NCBI RefSeq assembly: GCF_004786095.1
Contig: NZ_RHPJ01000001.1
Location: forward strand, 124,001-188,000
Source of the DNA: Serinibacter arcticus
GTDB lineage: Bacteria; Actinomycetota; Actinomycetes; Actinomycetales; Beutenbergiaceae
Direction: 5' to 3'
Length of the DNA: 64,000 nt
Shown: positions 47,464 through 57,468 of the stretch, piece by piece
Layout of the letters: each line of letters opens with the position of its first letter
Numbering within the stretch: position 1 is the first letter of the stretch
Position numbers and translations under genes: made by a program
The notes under the pieces: generated by a model
Databases searched by the model: none
Seen by the model: only the letters and a program-made list of their open reading frames with translations
What the model was told of the DNA's origin: nothing

Positions 47464-50400
47464 GCGCGTCCCTCCACCCTGGTCAGTGCCACGAGGGCGG
47501 GCGCCCCCGCGGCGAGGTCGGCCTCGGCGATCGTGTCCAGCTCCAGCGCGACGGCGAGCGTCTCGCGGGCGATCGTCGCGCGGTGCGTCTCGGCCGCCGC
47601 GCGGTGGTGCTCGGGGATGCCGAGCCGCAGCTCGATGCGGTCGGCGACGTGCAGATCGGCGCTCTTGCGCGCGTCCTGCACCGCCCGGATCACGTCGCGC
47701 GCCCAGCCCTCGGCGCGCAGCTCGGCGTCCAGCGCCAGGTCGAGCACCACGAACCCGCCGCCCGGCAGGACGGCGACGCCGACCTCGCTCGGGCCGTCGG
47801 TCCCGGCGTCGGGCTGCCCCGCGGCGACGGTGGAGAGCTCGTACTCACCCTCGACGAGCGCGACGCCGCCGGCGTGGATCTCGCCCTCGACCTCGTTCCA
47901 GTTGCCCTCGCGGGCCGCCTTGATGACCTGCTGCACGCCCTTGCCGAGGCGCGGCCCGGCCGCGCGGGCGTTGACGGTCAGCTTCGTCACGACGCCGTAG
48001 CGCGCCGCCGCGTCGGAGGCCAGGTCCTCGACCCGGATCTCCTTGACGTTCAGCTCGGTCGCGATCAGCTCGGCGAACGGTTCGAGGGCACGCGGGTCGG
48101 CGACCACCACGGCGAGCGAGCGCAGGGGCTGGCGCACGCGCACCTGGTGCGCCTTGCGCAGCGCGTGCGCCGTCGAGACCGCGGCTCGGACCGCGTCCAT
48201 CGACGCGACGAGGTCGGCGTCGGGGGCGAGGGAGGGGTCGACGTCGTCCCCGCGCACCGGCCAGTCGGTCAGGTGCACCGAGTCGCCGCCGGTCAGCCCG
48301 CGCCAGATCTCCTCGGTCAGGAGCGGCGCGAACGGCGCCATGATGCGGGTCAGCGCCTCGAGCGCGGTCCACAGCGTGTCGTAGGCGTCGGTGTCCTCGG
48401 CCCAGAACCGCTCGCGCTGCGTGCGCACGTACCAGTTGGTGAGCAGGTCGATGTGGTCGCGGATGTGCGCGCACGCACCGGCGATGTCGTAGTCGTCGGC
48501 CGCCTCGGTGACCGCGATCGCGAGGTCGTGCGTGCGGGCCAGCAGGTAGCGGTCCATCGCGGGCAGCCCGATCACCCGGTCGGGCGCGACGCGCTGCGCG
48601 GAGTAGCCCGCGCCGTCGTTCACCGTGTTGGCGTAGAGGCTGAAGAAGTACCAGGCGTTCCACAGCGGCAGCAGCACGCCGCGCACCTCGGCGCGGATGC
48701 CCTCCTCCGTGACCACCAGGTTCCCGCCGCGCAGGATCGGCGAGGCCATGAGGAACCAGCGCATGGCGTCCGAGCCGTCGCGGTCCAGGACCTCGGTGAC
48801 GTCCGGGTAGTTGCGCAGGCTCTTGCTCATCTTGCGGCCGTCGGAGCCGAGCACGATCCCGTGGCTGACGGCCGTACGGAACGCGGGGCGGTCGAACAGC
48901 GCCGTCGACAGGACGTGCAGGAGGTAGAACCAGCCGCGCGTCTGACCGATGTACTCCACGATGAAGTCGCCGGGGAAGTGGCGGGAGAACCAGTCGGTGT
49001 TCTCGAACGGGTAGTGCACCTGCGCGAACGGCATGGAGCCCGAGTCGAACCAGACGTCCAGCACGTCGGGGATGCGGCGCATGGTGGAGCGACCCGTCGG
49101 GTCGTCGGGGTTCGGCCGCGTCAGACGGTCGACCCACGGCCGGTGCAGGTCCGGCTCGCCCTCGGCGTTGCGCGGGACGTCGCCGAAGTCGCGCGCGAGC
49201 TCCTCGAAGGAGCCGTACACGTCGGTGCGCGGGTAGCTCTCGTCGTCGGAGACCCAGACCGGGATCGGCGTGCCCCAGTAGCGGTTGCGGCTGATCGACC
49301 AGTCGCGCGCGCCGGCGAGCCACTTGCCGAACTGGCCGTCCTTGATGTGCTCGGGCGTCCAGGCGATCTCCTGGTTGAGCTCGACCATGCGCTCGCGGAT
49401 CTGCGTGACGCGCACGAACCAGCTCGAGACCGCCTTGTAGATCAGGGGGTTCCGGCAGCGCCAGCAGTGCGGGTAGGAGTGGTCGTAGGTCTCGTGGCGC
49501 ACGACGACGGCGCGGTGCTCCGCCGCGACGTCGGCCAGGGGGCCGGTCGCGTTCTTGAGGTCGGCGATGATCGCGGCGTTCGCCTCGAACACCTGCACGC
49601 CCGCGTAGTCGGGCACGAGCGCGGTGAAGCGCCCGGCGTCGTCGACCGTGACGACCGGCGTGATGCCGACGGCCTCGCACGCGAGCATGTCGTCCTCACC
49701 GAACGCGGGCGCCATGTGCACGAGGCCGGTGCCGTCCTCGGTGGTGACGAAGTCGCCGGCGATGACCTGGAACTGCTCGGGGTTGTCGGCCGGGGCGCGG
49801 CCGGTGCCCGCCTCGGTGAAGTACGGGAACGGCGGGGCGTACCGGGCGCCGACGAGGTCGCTGCCGCGGACCGTCTCCACGACGGTCGGCTCCTCGCCGA
49901 GCTCGCGCGCGTAGGCCGCGAGCCGCGCCTGCGCGAGGATCACGCGGGCGCCGGGCTGCGCCGTCGCGAACGGTGAACCCTCCCCCGCCTCGACGACGAC
50001 GTACTCGACCTCGGGGTTGACCGCGATCGCCTGGTGGGACGGGAGCGTCCACGGCGTGGTGGTCCAGACGAGGAGGTACTCACCGGAGTGCAGTCGGAGA
50101 CCGACCGTCAGGGCCGGGTCCTGACGCATCTGGTAGACGTCGTCGTCCATGCGCAGCTCGTGGTTGGACAGCGGCGTCTGGTCGTGCCAGCAGTAGGGCA
50201 GCACGCGGAAGCCCTCGTAGGCGAGCTCCTTGGTGTGGAGCTGCTTGAAGGCCCAGATGACCGACTCCATGTAGGAGGGGTCGAGCGTCTTGTAGTCGTG
50301 CTCGAAGTCGACCCAGCGCGCCTGGCGCGTGACGTAGGTCTGCCACTCGTCGGTGTAGCGCAGCACGGACTCGCGGCACGCGGCGTTGAACGCCTCGATG

Positions 50401-50780
50401 CCCATCTGCTCGATCTGGCTCTTGTCGGTGATGCCGAGGATGCGCTCGGCCTCGAGCTCGGCGGGCAGGCCGTGCGTGTCCCAGCCGAAGCGGCGCTCGA
50501 CGCGGCGTCCACGCATGGTCTGGTAGCGCGGCACGACGTCCTTGACGTAGCCCGTCAGGAGGTGGCCGTAGTGCGGCAGACCGTTCGCGAACGGGGGGCC
50601 GTCGTAGAAGACGAACTCGTTGCCGCCGTCCTCGCCCGCGGGGCGGGCCTCGACGCTGCGGCGGAACGTGTCACCCGCCTCCCAGGACGCGAGCACCTCG
50701 GCCTCGATCGACGGGATCGACGGCGAGGCCACGGGGCCGGTGTCGTCGTCGCGATGGCGGGGGTAGTGGCTGCTGGTCAA
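47460..50780 (-). CDS. ileS: Isoleucyl-tRNA synthetase
   Basis: Charges tRNA-Ile. At 1106 residues it is the longer actinobacterial/eukaryal type. The HIGH motif appears as [14 protein letters not shown] near residue 90, and KMSKS as [13 protein letters not shown] near residue 650. The editing domain ([18 protein letters not shown]-like [19 protein letters not shown]) is intact. It starts with TTG 50778-50780 after GGAGCACTCC. A T-box leader upstream couples translation to uncharged tRNA-Ile. Confidence 0.96.
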   Translation of the reverse strand: MTSSHYPRHRDDDTGPVASPSIPSIEAEVLASWEAGDTFRRSVEARPAGEDGGNEFVFYDGPPFANGLPHYGHLLTGYVKDVVPRYQTMRGRRVERRFGWDTHGLPAELEAERILGITDKSQIEQMGIEAFNAACRESVLRYTDEWQTYVTRQARWVDFEHDYKTLDPSYMESVIWAFKQLHTKELAYEGFRVLPYCWHDQTPLSNHELRMDDDVYQMRQDPALTVGLRLHSGEYLLVWTTTPWTLPSHQAIAVNPEVEYVVVEAGEGSPFATAQPGARVILAQARLAAYARELGEEPTVVETVRGSDLVGARYAPPFPYFTEAGTGRAPADNPEQFQVIAGDFVTTEDGTGLVHMAPAFGEDDMLACEAVGITPVVTVDDAGRFTALVPDYAGVQVFEANAAIIADLKNATGPLADVAAEHRAVVVRHETYDHSYPHCWRCRNPLIYKAVSSWFVRVTQIRERMVELNQEIAWTPEHIKDGQFGKWLAGARDWSISRNRYWGTPIPVWVSDDESYPRTDVYGSFEELARDFGDVPRNAEGEPDLHRPWVDRLTRPNPDDPTGRSTMRRIPDVLDVWFDSGSMPFAQVHYPFENTDWFSRHFPGDFIVEYIGQTRGWFYLLHVLSTALFDRPAFRTAVSHGIVLGSDGRKMSKSLRNYPDVTEVLDRDGSDAMRWFLMASPILRGGNLVVTEEGIRAEVRGVLLPLWNAWYFFSLYANTVNDGAGYSAQRVAPDRVIGLPAMDRYLLARTHDLAIAVTEAADDYDIAGACAHIRDHIDLLTNWYVRTQRERFWAEDTDAYDTLWTALEALTRIMAPFAPLLTEEIWRGLTGGDSVHLTDWPVRGDDVDPSLAPDADLVASMDAVRAAVSTAHALRKAHQVRVRQPLRSLAVVVADPRALEPFAELIATELNVKEIRVEDLASDAAARYGVVTKLTVNARAAGPRLGKGVQQVIKAAREGNWNEVEGEIHAGGVALVEGEYELSTVAAGQPDAGTDGPSEVGVAVLPGGGFVVLDLALDAELRAEGWARDVIRAVQDARKSADLHVADRIELRLGIPEHHRAAAETHRATIARETLAVALELDTIAEADLAAGAPALVALTRVEGRA

Positions 50781-51022
50781 GGAGTGCTCCGGTGGTACGC
50801 GTGCTGCGGTGCACGAGGGCGACCTGCCGGCGGGAGCCGGTGGACCGCGGTACCACCTCGCTTTGCCCGACCCACGCGCCTGGACGCGGGGACGAACCTC
50901 TCGTTGACGGCTGTGACGGGCCTGCCCGTCCGGTTCTACTGGGGGCGGACGCGCTGTCCGTGAGGAGCGCGCGTGCCCTGTTCTTCCGGAGGCTCGCCGG
51001 TGATGGCCGGGTCGACGCCTGT
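50781..51022 (-). ncRNA. T-box riboswitch leader of ileS (translational type)
   Basis: The minus-strand RNA has the T-box bulge sequence gaggtggtaccgcgg (revcomp of 50845-50860). A stem I start resembles other actinobacterial ileS leaders: an AUC specifier at 51004-51002 followed by ACCGGCGAGCC and CCGGAAGAAC. GGTGGTAC of the T-box (50850-50857) is fully complementary to GTACCACC (50791-50798) directly before the GGAG ribosome-binding site, forming a sequestering helix. No terminator with T-tract follows, so control is probably at translation initiation. Confidence 0.88.
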
Positions 51023-51028
51023 GCGGTC

Positions 51029-51034
51029 AGTCTA
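51029..51034 (-). promoter_or_regulatory. Putative -10 element of ileS
   Basis: Minus-strand TAGACT lies 25 nt before the AUC specifier of the T-box leader, placing the transcript start about where T-box stem I should begin. The -35 is not distinct. Confidence 0.55.
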
Positions 51035-51118
51035 GCGCCGGACCGGCCGTCCCCGTCGACAGCGTGGCGGTCGACGGCGTGGCCGCCGCGGCGCACCGCA
51101 GCGGTCACGCCTACCGAA

Positions 51119-51946
51119 TCAGACGCGCGTGGCGGTCACCAGCAGGTACTCCCACCCCGTGGTGCCGTCGGCGTCGGCGAACCGGTCACCGAGCGCGGCG
51201 AGCTCCGCATCGAGTCGACCCGCCCGCTCGGGGTCGTCGGCGAGCGAGGTGAACACGGCGATCACCGGCCCGTAGTTCTGCTTGAAGAAGTCGCGGAAGG
51301 CGACCCCGGACGCGAACCGGTCCACGTGCAGCACCTGCTGGTGGGCGACGACGTCGCTCACAGCGTCCCCGAGCAGCTCGCGGACGTGGTCGGCGCGACC
51401 CCACAGGGGCGGCGGCTGCGCGCCGGGAGGCGGCGGTGGTGCGTACGGCTTCATCGTGGCGAAGAGCTGGCCGATGAAGCCCTCGGGCGTCCAGGCGAGC
51501 AGACCGATCCGCCCGCCCGACCGGGTGACCCTCAGGAGCTCGTCGGCCGCCGCGGCGTGGTGCGGGGCGAACATGACGCCGACGCAGGAGATCGTGGCGT
51601 CGAAGGAGGCGTCCTCGTACGGGAGCGCCTCGGCGTCCGCCGTCTCCCACCGCAGCTCGAGACCCTCGCGCTCGGCGAGGCCCCGGCCGACCTCCAGCAG
51701 CTCGGGGGTGAGGTCGGAGGCGGTGACCGCGGCACCCCGGCGCGCCGCGGGCAGCGACGCGTTGCCTGAACCCGCGGCGACGTCGAGGATGCGGTCCCCG
51801 GCCTCGATCCCCGTGGCGGCCACGAGAACCTCTCCGAGGTCCCCGATCACCTCCGAGGCGACGGCTGGGTAGTCGCCGAGCGCCCAGAGCGCGCGGTGGC
51901 GGGCCTTGAGGGCGAGGTCGTCGGGGCTGGTGGTGAGCGTGGTCAT
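51119..51946 (-). CDS. Class I SAM-dependent methyltransferase
   Basis: A 275-residue Rossmann-fold methyltransferase. Motif I is ILDVAAGSGNASLPAARRG near residue 55, followed by ELRWETADAEALPYEDASFD (motif II region) and VTRSGGRIGLLAW. The substrate is unknown; family members act on small molecules. The ATG follows GAAGGAGTC. A LuxR-type hydrolase regulator lies upstream on the same strand, 136 nt away, and could control it. A minus-strand TAGCGT just upstream could be its own -10. Confidence 0.85.
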   Translation of the reverse strand: MTTLTTSPDDLALKARHRALWALGDYPAVASEVIGDLGEVLVAATGIEAGDRILDVAAGSGNASLPAARRGAAVTASDLTPELLEVGRGLAEREGLELRWETADAEALPYEDASFDATISCVGVMFAPHHAAAADELLRVTRSGGRIGLLAWTPEGFIGQLFATMKPYAPPPPPGAQPPPLWGRADHVRELLGDAVSDVVAHQQVLHVDRFASGVAFRDFFKQNYGPVIAVFTSLADDPERAGRLDAELAALGDRFADADGTTGWEYLLVTATRV

Positions 51947-52082
51947 GGTGGACTCCTTCGTCGGTGGGAGCCTCGACGCTAGGAGCCGGCGCCGTCCGGC
52001 ACATCGGTGCCAGCCGCCAGGGTGCCGACGTCCGCTGCACGGTCGGGCGGCTGACGCGTAGTGGTGGGGCGGGCGCGCGGCG

Positions 52083-53186
52083 TCAGTCGGACGAGTCGGC
52101 ACCGTAGGACAGGAGCCGCGCGACGGCCGCGGTCCTCGCCGAGCGACCGTGCAGGTCGAGCTTGACGTAGACGTTCTGCAGGTGACGCTCCACGGTCCGC
52201 ACGCTCAGGGTGAGTCGCCGGGCGATCTCGTCGTTCTCCCTGCCCTCGGAGGCCAGGCGGAGCACCTCGATCTCCCGGTCCGTGAGGAGGACGAGATCGC
52301 CGTCGACCGCCTCCTCGTGGGCCGCGGCGCGGTCGGGTGCCAGGAACTCGGTGATCTCCCGCAGGAGGACCGGCCAGGCGCTCTCGGCCTCGAGGACGAT
52401 GTGGTTATCGCTCTCCAGCGCCACGAGCCGCGCGTCCGCGATGTGGGTCGCAAGGTAGCGGGCCTTGTCGAACGGGTTCATCCGGTCGCCGCGGCTGTGG
52501 ACCACGAGGGTGGGCAGCGACAGCGCGCCGAGCAGGGGCCGGACGTCGGCCCGGGAGCGGATCTCGCGGGCCAGCATCGCGGTCTCGGCGCTGACGGCCG
52601 AGCGCTGGAGCTCGTCCAACCAGTGCATCTGCTCCTCGGTGGCGCCCGGGATCATCAGACTGGTGAAGACGCGGCGGAACTCCGGTGTCGGACGCTCCCA
52701 CCCCACCCGGATCAGGGCCTGGAACGTCCGATCCAGCTCGACCTCCTCCGGTGTCGAGCTCGCGAGCGGATCCGCGTAGCTGCCGTAGAGGATGAGCCGG
52801 CTCAGCCGCTCGGGGTGCCGGGCGGCGTAGGCGATCGAGACCGGACCCGCCTGCGCCATCGCCATCAACGAGAACCGGTCGAGGCCCGCGTGGTCGGCGA
52901 CCGCCTCGAGGTCGGCGATCCGGGCCTCGAGGGAGTGGTCGACGACGTCCCGGTCGGACAGCCCGTGACCCCGCTCGTCGAAGCGCACGAGCGTTGCGAT
53001 CTTGCCGAGCTCGACCAGGTAGTGGCGCCAGACGGGACTCGTCCAGTCCAGCTGGAGGTGGCTGAGCCAGCACCCGTCGAGCAGGAGCGGCGGACCGCTG
53101 CCGTGGACCGCGTACGCGATCGTGACGCCGTCGAAGGAGTGGCAGAACCGGATGTCCTGCACGCTGCTCGATCTGGCGGTCGCCAT
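52083..53186 (-). CDS. Alpha/beta-hydrolase-fold sensor with C-terminal LuxR HTH, nucleophile lost
   Basis: A 367-residue two-domain regulator. Residues ~12-285 are an alpha/beta-hydrolase fold: GSGPPLLLDGCWLSHLQLDW, VRFDERGHGLSD, PTLVVHSRGDRMNPF (acid Asp) and LESDNHIVLEAE (His). At the nucleophile elbow, where relatives have G-x-S-Q-G-G, this protein reads A-M-A-Q-A-G, so the Ser is Ala (about residue 111). Residues ~305-367 are a LuxR HTH (LTDREIEVLRLASEGRENDE, LSVRTVERHLQNVYVKL). It probably senses a ligand rather than hydrolysing one. The mRNA looks leaderless. Confidence 0.88.
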   Translation of the reverse strand: MATARSSSVQDIRFCHSFDGVTIAYAVHGSGPPLLLDGCWLSHLQLDWTSPVWRHYLVELGKIATLVRFDERGHGLSDRDVVDHSLEARIADLEAVADHAGLDRFSLMAMAQAGPVSIAYAARHPERLSRLILYGSYADPLASSTPEEVELDRTFQALIRVGWERPTPEFRRVFTSLMIPGATEEQMHWLDELQRSAVSAETAMLAREIRSRADVRPLLGALSLPTLVVHSRGDRMNPFDKARYLATHIADARLVALESDNHIVLEAESAWPVLLREITEFLAPDRAAAHEEAVDGDLVLLTDREIEVLRLASEGRENDEIARRLTLSVRTVERHLQNVYVKLDLHGRSARTAAVARLLSYGADSSD

Positions 53187-53192
53187 GCCGTG

Positions 53193-53198
53193 ATGCTA
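53193..53198 (-). promoter_or_regulatory. -10 element giving a leaderless LuxR transcript
   Basis: Minus-strand TAGCAT lies only 6 nt before the ATG (53184-53186), so transcription would start at or next to the first codon. No Shine-Dalgarno is possible in that space. Confidence 0.5.
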
Positions 53199-53314
53199 GA
53201 CCCGCCGGTCCCGCGAGGGGCAGGGGGCTGCTGCGGGTCCGGGCTGGGCTGCGGGTCGGGGCTGGGCCTGCGCTGCCGCCCGCCGCGCCGCCGATGACGG
53301 AGGGGGTCGGTAGC

Positions 53315-54586
53315 GTGCCTCGCATGGAGGAGATCTCGGCCGCGCTGGCGCGGCGCATCGCGCTCGCGGCGCAGGGCTTCGGGCGGCCGCGTCGAGCGGA
53401 GGCATCGGCGGTCGGCACGCGGCAGCTGCGCTCCGCCGTCGAGCGGCTGGGGGTGCTCCAGCTCGACTCGGTCAACGTGTTCGAGCGCAGCCACTACCTG
53501 CCGCTGTTCGCACGGCTCGGCCCCTACGACAAGGCGTTGCTCGACCGGCTGACGTTCACGGCGCGGTCGCCGTTCATCGAGTACTGGGCGCACCAGGCGT
53601 CGCTGGTCCCGGTGACGGACTGGCCGCTGTGGCGCTGGCGGCAGGAGGCGTACCGCGAGCGTGGGACCGAACCGGACTCCTGGGCGGCGCAGCACCCCGA
53701 GATGCTCGACCTCCTGCGGCGCGAGCTCGCGACGCAGGGTCCGCTGACCGCAGGCGCCGTCGAGCACGACGCCGCCGGCCGGACCGGACCGTGGTGGGGC
53801 TGGTCGGACGTGAAGATCGGGCTCGAGACGCTGCTGCTGCAGGGCGAGGTGGTGGCTGCCGGACGGACGAACTTCCAGCGCACCTACGACCTGGTGGAAC
53901 GACGGGTGCCCGCCGAGCTGCTTGCGACCGAGGTGCCGCGCGCGGACGCGATCCGCGCCCTGGTGCTGATCTCCGTCCGCGCCCTCGGCATCGGCACGCT
54001 GCGCGACGTCGCGGACTACTTCCGTCTGCTGCAGGCCGACGCGAAGCGTGCGCTGGTCGAGCTCGTGGCGGTGGGACTGGTCGCACCCGTGCGCGTCCGC
54101 GGCTGGGGTCCGCCTGCGTTTCTCGACGTCGACGCGCGCCGCCCCCGGCGGACCGAGGCGATGGCCCTGCTGTCGCCGTTCGACCCCGTGGTCTGGGAGC
54201 GGGAGCGCGCGTTGCGGATGTTCGGGTTCCACTACCGGATCGAGATCTACACGCCTGCGCCCAAGCGGGTGTTCGGGTACTACACGCTGCCGCTGCTGCA
54301 GGACGAGGCGCTGGTCGGGCGAATCGACCTCAAGACCGACCGGCAGGCCGGCGTGCTGCGCGTGCAGTCAGCCTGGCGTGAGCACGCCGATGCCGACGGC
54401 GCCGGCGGGACGGGGGCTGGGGCTGGGGCTCGGGCTGGGGCGCATTCCGTGGACCTCGAGCGCCTCGTCGCGCACCTGCGCGAGATCGCGACGTGGCAGG
54501 GCGTCGGCGAGGTCGAGGTCGTCGGACGCGGGGACCTCAGCGCGGACCTGGCCGGCGCACTGGGCGTGCGTGCGACGACGGGCTGA
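53315..54586 (+). CDS. YcaQ/AlkZ-type winged-helix DNA glycosylase
   Basis: Probable DNA glycosylase that unhooks interstrand crosslinks or removes alkylated bases. The family's QxD motif is seen in VLQLDSVNVFERSHYLPLF near residue 50. FIEYWAHQASLVPVTDWPLW, TAGAVEHD, RALGIGTLRDVADYFRL and LLSPFDPVVWERERALRMFGF also match. A Gly/Ala-rich repeat interrupts the last domain. I chose GTG 53315-53317 because GGAGGGG lies 8 nt upstream; ATG 53294 and ATG 53324 are the alternatives. It is divergent from the LuxR gene. Confidence 0.87.
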   Translation: MPRMEEISAALARRIALAAQGFGRPRRAEASAVGTRQLRSAVERLGVLQLDSVNVFERSHYLPLFARLGPYDKALLDRLTFTARSPFIEYWAHQASLVPVTDWPLWRWRQEAYRERGTEPDSWAAQHPEMLDLLRRELATQGPLTAGAVEHDAAGRTGPWWGWSDVKIGLETLLLQGEVVAAGRTNFQRTYDLVERRVPAELLATEVPRADAIRALVLISVRALGIGTLRDVADYFRLLQADAKRALVELVAVGLVAPVRVRGWGPPAFLDVDARRPRRTEAMALLSPFDPVVWERERALRMFGFHYRIEIYTPAPKRVFGYYTLPLLQDEALVGRIDLKTDRQAGVLRVQSAWREHADADGAGGTGAGAGARAGAHSVDLERLVAHLREIATWQGVGEVEVVGRGDLSADLAGALGVRATTG

Positions 54587-54616
54587 GGTCGGGCTGAGGC
54601 CCTCGGCCCGGGTGGA

Positions 54617-56617
54617 TCACGCGGCGGAGCGTGGCGCCGCCGAGACACCGACGGGCCACAGGTCGTCCACCGCGGGGTCGTCGGCCTCTGCGTCGTCGAG
54701 GTCGCGGAGCCGACGGTCGACCTCGCTGTCGCGCAGGCGCGGGACGGCGCGGGTCCTGCCCCACCGGGCGACACCGGCACGTGAGGTACCGGGCAACGCC
54801 GTCCGGGGACGGGTGCTCGGATCCGCCTTACCGGTGCTCCGACCGTCGTTCTCGCGGCCGATCACACCGTCGGGCGTGGACCACAGCGTCTGTCCCAGCG
54901 GCGTGCGCCACCGGCGGGTGCCGTCGGGGGCGACGACGAGCTCGTGCCCGGCGTGGGTCCTGAGCAGGTGGTGCCGGCGGCAGAGCGCGTGCAGGTTGTC
55001 CGCCGCAGTCGGACCGGCCGGCCACGGCACCAGGTGGTCGACGTCGCACCGCGCGGCAGGGACGTGGCATCCGGGCACGACACAGGTGACGTCCCGAACT
55101 CGGACGTGGCGATCGAGCTCGGCACTCGGACGGTAGGAGTCCACCGACGGCGGAGGTTCGGCGTCCCGGTAGACCGGCTCGGTCACGCGGACCCACGGCG
55201 CGGCACCCATCAGCGACCGCACCACCGCCGGGCTCACCGCGCCGTAGCCCACGAGCTCGGGCGCGTCGATGCCGGGCCGCATCACCGGCGGTGTGGACCA
55301 GTCCACGTACGGATCGTTGCCAGGGTCGAGGCCCTGGGGTAGCCGCTCGGCCGGGTCCGGCGCGACCAGATGCGGCCGCACCGGATCGAAGACGGGTGGG
55401 TCCCCCTCGGCACGGGCGACCTCGACCACGTCCCACGGGTCGCGCTCCCAGGCGTACAGATCGTGCCTGGCCACGTCACCGAGAGTGGTTGCGCCGTCAC
55501 GGCCCTGCTGCACCGCGGCCGTCGCGATCACCGACAGGTCCGCGCTTCGCCCGGAGAAGGTGACGGGGACGGCCTTGGCCGAGACCGTCGGCCCGCTCAT
55601 CAGTGGCACCCGACCCGGCACCGGCGTCGGCACTGACATCGGCATCGGCATCGGCATCGGCACCGGATCAGCGCTCCGCCTCCTGCGTGACCTGCCTCGG
55701 CGAGGGCGCACCACGCGGATCGCCTCGAGCGGAAGCATCGGCAACCACCCGTCGGTCAGTGCGCGAGCGCCCATCGAGGCGAGCGCATCCGCGCGCAGAT
55801 TCTCCAGCGTGCGTCCGTCACCTCCGGCCCGCGCGGCACGGGCCGCGGCCTCGCACGCCTGCTCGAGGGCCACGGCATCGGGCGCGGCGAGCAGCGCCGA
55901 GAACGAGGCCATGCCGTCGGGCAGCACTCGCACGCGGTTCACCCGGCGGCGCAGGACGGCGCGCTCGTGCCGCGCGTCGGCCTCCCCCGGGTCGACCTGG
56001 TGGATGACCTGCTGGACGCGACGCCGCAGCCCGGCGTGATCGAGGGACGGCGCCACGGGAAGCACCTGCTCGCAGACGGCGAGGGCGACGTGCGGTTCCT
56101 GGTCCCCCAGCGCCTCGGCCAGGATGGACGCCTTGCCGGCGTCGATGCGGCCGGCGCTCAGCTCGTCGTCGACGGGAGAGAGCACGTCCCCCAGGAGGCG
56201 ACCCTCCTCGATCAGCTGCTGTCCGCGGCGGCGCGAGACGCCGAGGCGGAACCCGATCTCGTCGGCCGCGGCCTCGACGCGCCGACCCCCGGCCGTCCGC
56301 CACGACGGCGACAGGGACGGACGAGCCGCGAGCACCGCCGCCCACGCCCGCACCTGCGCCTCGGCCGCGGCGGCCTGGCGCGACCACGCCGCCATCACCT
56401 CGAGCACCTCGGCGTTCGTCAACGAACCCCCGTCCTGGTGCTGGAGGTCCCGGAGAGCGTCGAGGGCGGCGTGCTGGCTGACGCCGGGTTCGAGCGTGAG
56501 GCTGAAGGTGTCACCCAGACTCGTCCGCGAAGCCTCCTCGAGCGCCTCGCCCCAGAGCGGCAGCGTGACGGCGTCGTCGCCGCCCACATCACTACCGCCA
56601 CCGCCGCTCGTGTACAT
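54617..56617 (-). CDS. DUF222/HNH endonuclease-like protein (13E12-repeat family)
   Basis: A 666-residue protein. The N-terminal DUF222 region includes RLGVSRRRGQQLIEEGRLL and ELSAGRIDAGKASILAEAL. The C-terminal HNH nuclease domain reads CVVPGCHVPAARCDVDHLVPW then NLHALCRRHHLLRTH, with two Cys pairs for zinc and the catalytic His in DVDHLV. A middle segment contains Pro-Met repeats from ggcatc hexamers (55635-55664). Related mycobacterial 13E12 proteins are SOS-regulated. The start ATG is leaderless behind TAGAAT and overlaps a LexA-like box. Biological role unknown; widely multiplied in actinobacteria. Confidence 0.88.
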   Translation of the reverse strand: MYTSGGGGSDVGGDDAVTLPLWGEALEEASRTSLGDTFSLTLEPGVSQHAALDALRDLQHQDGGSLTNAEVLEVMAAWSRQAAAAEAQVRAWAAVLAARPSLSPSWRTAGGRRVEAAADEIGFRLGVSRRRGQQLIEEGRLLGDVLSPVDDELSAGRIDAGKASILAEALGDQEPHVALAVCEQVLPVAPSLDHAGLRRRVQQVIHQVDPGEADARHERAVLRRRVNRVRVLPDGMASFSALLAAPDAVALEQACEAAARAARAGGDGRTLENLRADALASMGARALTDGWLPMLPLEAIRVVRPRRGRSRRRRSADPVPMPMPMPMSVPTPVPGRVPLMSGPTVSAKAVPVTFSGRSADLSVIATAAVQQGRDGATTLGDVARHDLYAWERDPWDVVEVARAEGDPPVFDPVRPHLVAPDPAERLPQGLDPGNDPYVDWSTPPVMRPGIDAPELVGYGAVSPAVVRSLMGAAPWVRVTEPVYRDAEPPPSVDSYRPSAELDRHVRVRDVTCVVPGCHVPAARCDVDHLVPWPAGPTAADNLHALCRRHHLLRTHAGHELVVAPDGTRRWRTPLGQTLWSTPDGVIGRENDGRSTGKADPSTRPRTALPGTSRAGVARWGRTRAVPRLRDSEVDRRLRDLDDAEADDPAVDDLWPVGVSAAPRSAA

Positions 56618-56625
56618 GTGTTCGA
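56610..56625 (-). promoter_or_regulatory. LexA/SOS-like box at the start of the DUF222/HNH gene
   Basis: Minus-strand TCGAAC-ACAT-GTACAC matches the actinobacterial SOS palindrome TCGAAC-n4-GTTCGA in 7 of 10 left-plus-central-GT positions fully and in 9 of the 12 arm bases. It covers the start codon, so LexA binding would block initiation. The right arm is degenerate. Confidence 0.45.
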
Positions 56626-56630
56626 TTCTA
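56625..56630 (-). promoter_or_regulatory. -10 element of the DUF222/HNH gene
   Basis: Minus-strand TAGAAT, an excellent -10, sits 7 nt before the ATG, implying a leaderless mRNA. It abuts the SOS-like box. Confidence 0.6.
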
Positions 56631-56761
56631 GCGACTCGCGGGCCTGAACGGAAGGGCTGTGGAGAGAGACCACGATGTTCGGCACGCTCGACGGACCGTG
56701 ACCGGCACCCCCTGACATCGCGCGCTCCACCGCCCACCCGCCACCCTGAGACGATGGACCC

Positions 56762-57439
56762 GTGACCGCCCCCCTCGTCCTCCTCGACCTCGACGGCACC
56801 CTCGTGGACTCCCTCCCCGGCATCACGGCCTCCGTCGCGACCGCCCTCGCCGAGCACGGCCTCCCGGTCCCGGACACCGCCGGTCTGCGTTCCTTCGTCG
56901 GACCGCCGATGCCCGCCTCGATGCGCGCCCACTCCGTCCCCGAGGACCTGCTGACCGACGTCATCGCCACCTACCGCCGCCACTTCACGGCCGGAGGCAT
57001 GTGGGACAGCAGCGTCTTCCCCGGCATCCCGGCCCAGCTCGAGGCGCTGCGTCGCGCGGGCTGCACCCTCGCCGTCGCGACCTCGAAGCCCGAGGTCTAC
57101 GCGCGGCCGATCTGCGACCGCTACGGGATCACCGCGTTGGTCGACGGCGTGTACGGCGCCCCGCTCGACCACGTCCCCTCGTCCAAGGCCACGGTCATCG
57201 AGCACGCGCTCACCTCGCTCGGCATCGACCCGTCGGCGGACGGACGCCGGACCCTCATGGTCGGCGACCGTCACCACGACATCACCGGCGCCGCCGAGCA
57301 CGGCATCCCGTGCCTCGGGGTCGCCTGGGGCTACGCGGAGACGGACGAGCTGGCCGACGCCGTCGGTGTCGTCGACGACGTCGCGCACCTCGCGGCGCGC
57401 ATCCTCGCCGAGCTGGGGCGCGCGGCACCGACGGCCTGA
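56762..57439 (+). CDS. HAD-superfamily phosphatase, phosphoglycolate-phosphatase-like
   Basis: A 225-residue HAD hydrolase. Motif I is LLDLDGTLVDSL with the nucleophile and acid/base Asp at the N terminus. Motif II is LAVATSKP, motif III the Lys in SSKATVI, and motif IV MVGDRHHDITGA. A helical cap between motifs I and II places it with phosphoglycolate phosphatase/5'-nucleotidase-like enzymes. It starts at GTG 56762-56764 with little spacing for a ribosome-binding site. Substrate unproven. Confidence 0.88.
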   Translation: MTAPLVLLDLDGTLVDSLPGITASVATALAEHGLPVPDTAGLRSFVGPPMPASMRAHSVPEDLLTDVIATYRRHFTAGGMWDSSVFPGIPAQLEALRRAGCTLAVATSKPEVYARPICDRYGITALVDGVYGAPLDHVPSSKATVIEHALTSLGIDPSADGRRTLMVGDRHHDITGAAEHGIPCLGVAWGYAETDELADAVGVVDDVAHLAARILAELGRAAPTA

Positions 57440-57468
57440 CCCGACGCCACGGGTCTACGCTCGGCGCC

